Assembly (NCBI GenBank): GCA_900542625.1 | Contig: UQOH01000046.1 | Span: 1-16,052 of the forward strand | Reading direction: 5' to 3' | Length of the DNA: 16,052 bases | From: an uncultured Fusobacterium sp. | GTDB lineage: Bacteria > Fusobacteriota > Fusobacteriia > Fusobacteriales > Fusobacteriaceae | In this document: piece by piece, positions 15,787 to 16,052 of the stretch | Position numbering within the stretch: position 1 is the stretch's first letter | Layout: each line of letters opens with the position of its first letter | Program-made: the position numbers and the translations under genes | The notes under the pieces: generated by a model | Told to the model about the DNA's origin: nothing | Databases searched by the model: none | What the model saw: the letters and a program-made list of their open reading frames with translations, nothing else

Positions 15787-15798
15787 GATAACCTTTAA

Positions 15799-15907
15799 CA
15801 GCGGGACAGGTTTAGTGCTCACTCTGCCACATTCCGAACCAGACAGTTAAGACTAAATCTGCTTAGGATACTTAAAGGGAAGCCTTTCGGGAAAGTTAAG
15901 TCTGCTG
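15799..15907 (+). ncRNA. 5S rRNA-like structured RNA domain downstream of the small peptide gene
   Basis: About 109 nt that fit the whole 5S rRNA fold by hand. Helix I: 15799-15805 with 15901-15907 (7 bp, two GU). Helix II: CAGGTTTAGT (15807-15816) with ACTAAATCTG (15852-15861), 10 bp, one GU. Helix III/loops B and C: 15818-15851 matches a Bacillus-type 5S at 23 of 34 positions by eye, including CCGAAC and AGTTAAG. The helix III stem is rewritten with compensatory changes (TCTG with CAGA in place of CCGT with ACGG). Helix IV: CTTA (15862-15865) with TAAG (15897-15900). Loop E: GGATACT facing GGGAAAGT, as in 5S. Helix V: AAAGG (15874-15878) with CCTTT (15883-15887). It is too diverged, and wrongly placed, to be a genuine ribosomal gene. 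Possible roles are binding of ribosomal proteins L5/L18/L25, ribosome interference or mRNA protection; all are inference. Confidence 0.7.
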
Positions 15908-15936
15908 ACACCTAGCTCAAATATTTTGTATTCACT

Positions 15937-15960
15937 CTCCTTTATTCAGGAGTTTTTTTA
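15937..15960 (+). terminator. Intrinsic terminator of the peptide/5S-like transcript
   Basis: CTCCT (15937-15941) pairs with AGGAG (15948-15952), extendable by flanking bases, with a 6-base loop and seven T following (15953-15959). It ends the plus-strand cassette. Confidence 0.8.
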
Positions 15961-15981
15961 TTTTAAATAACTTCTGTGCTA

Positions 15982-16039
15982 CCATATTTTCATATTAGTT
16001 TTTAATAGTGTAAAATTCTATAAATTCTTTTGTATTCAT
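15982..16039 (-). pseudogene. Decayed 5' fragment of a second HU-like gene
   Basis: Starting from ATG at 16039-16037, this is a copy of the first 58 bases of the HU-like gene at 11481-11777, with four differences in the first 57 bases. It reads MNTKEFIEFYTIKN, then a stop (CAA to TAA), and the similarity ends just after codon 19. Two of the four changes are synonymous (GAG/GAA, TAT/TAC), suggesting the copy was once functional and diverged before it broke. The 5S-like cassette's terminator occupies the place where the rest of the gene would be. Confidence 0.8.
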
Positions 16040-16052
16040 AATCTAAAACCTA

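Noticed and set aside
15799..15907. Signal recognition particle RNA or a genuine 5S rRNA gene
   Set aside because: No SRP Alu/tetraloop signature. The helix arrangement and loop C/E motifs are 5S-type, but sequence divergence and the absence of 16S/23S exclude a normal ribosomal copy.

Overview
The base composition (very AT-rich), the dominance of AGA/ATA/AAA/TTT codons, the strong Shine-Dalgarno sequences and a large type V autotransporter with a C-terminal beta-barrel point to a Gram-negative, very low-GC bacterium. Fusobacteriota, most likely Fusobacterium, fits best. This is inference from composition and gene content; no species is claimed.

Left edge (1-676): decayed DNA. It holds a short open frame running off the window on the minus strand with foreign-looking codons, then the C-terminal part of a HAD-family phosphatase that has lost its nucleophile domain, closed by a perfect-stem terminator at 468-504. 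The stretch up to 676 is AT-rich and gene-free and probably carries the promoter of the next operon.

Centre (677-11413, plus strand): a Wzx/Wzy-type surface polysaccharide locus with tightly packed or overlapping genes. In order: a membrane-anchored protein resembling an aryl-sulfate sulfotransferase (AssT) with most of its catalytic propeller missing; an initiating polyprenyl-phosphate sugar-1-phosphate transferase; a GT2; a GT4; an EpsG/Wzy-type polymerase; a 159-bp palindromic element; a second GT4; a second GT2; a GT52-family (sialyltransferase-like) enzyme; and a Wzx flippase. Together these would build a repeat unit on undecaprenyl phosphate, flip it and polymerise it. No nucleotide-sugar synthesis gene lies in the window. 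A bidirectional terminator at 11421-11474 closes the locus.

Right (11481-15383, minus strand): a 1198-residue autotransporter with about nine 44-residue passenger repeats, followed nine bases after its stop by a small HU/IHF-family gene. A decayed copy of the start of that HU gene lies at 15982-16039, so the autotransporter is flanked by direct repeats of HU DNA.

Far right (15427-15960, plus strand): the most remarkable part, a compact cassette. (1) A consensus sigma70 promoter (TTGACA-17-TATAAT) drives a ~90-nt RNA ending in an intrinsic terminator. (2) Directly downstream, an extended -10 promoter drives a 43-codon hydrophobic peptide with a very strong Shine-Dalgarno. The small RNA carries a hairpin whose loop is complementary to the loop of a hairpin in the peptide mRNA leader, and a separate 12-nt stretch complementary to the Shine-Dalgarno region: the layout of a type I toxin-antitoxin-like antisense system. 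(3) After the peptide stop comes a ~109-nt RNA domain that can be folded by hand into all five helices of 5S rRNA, with 5S-like loop sequences and compensatory base changes, before a terminator. I know of no described system that joins a 5S rRNA-like domain to an antisense-controlled small peptide; searches are needed to test novelty.
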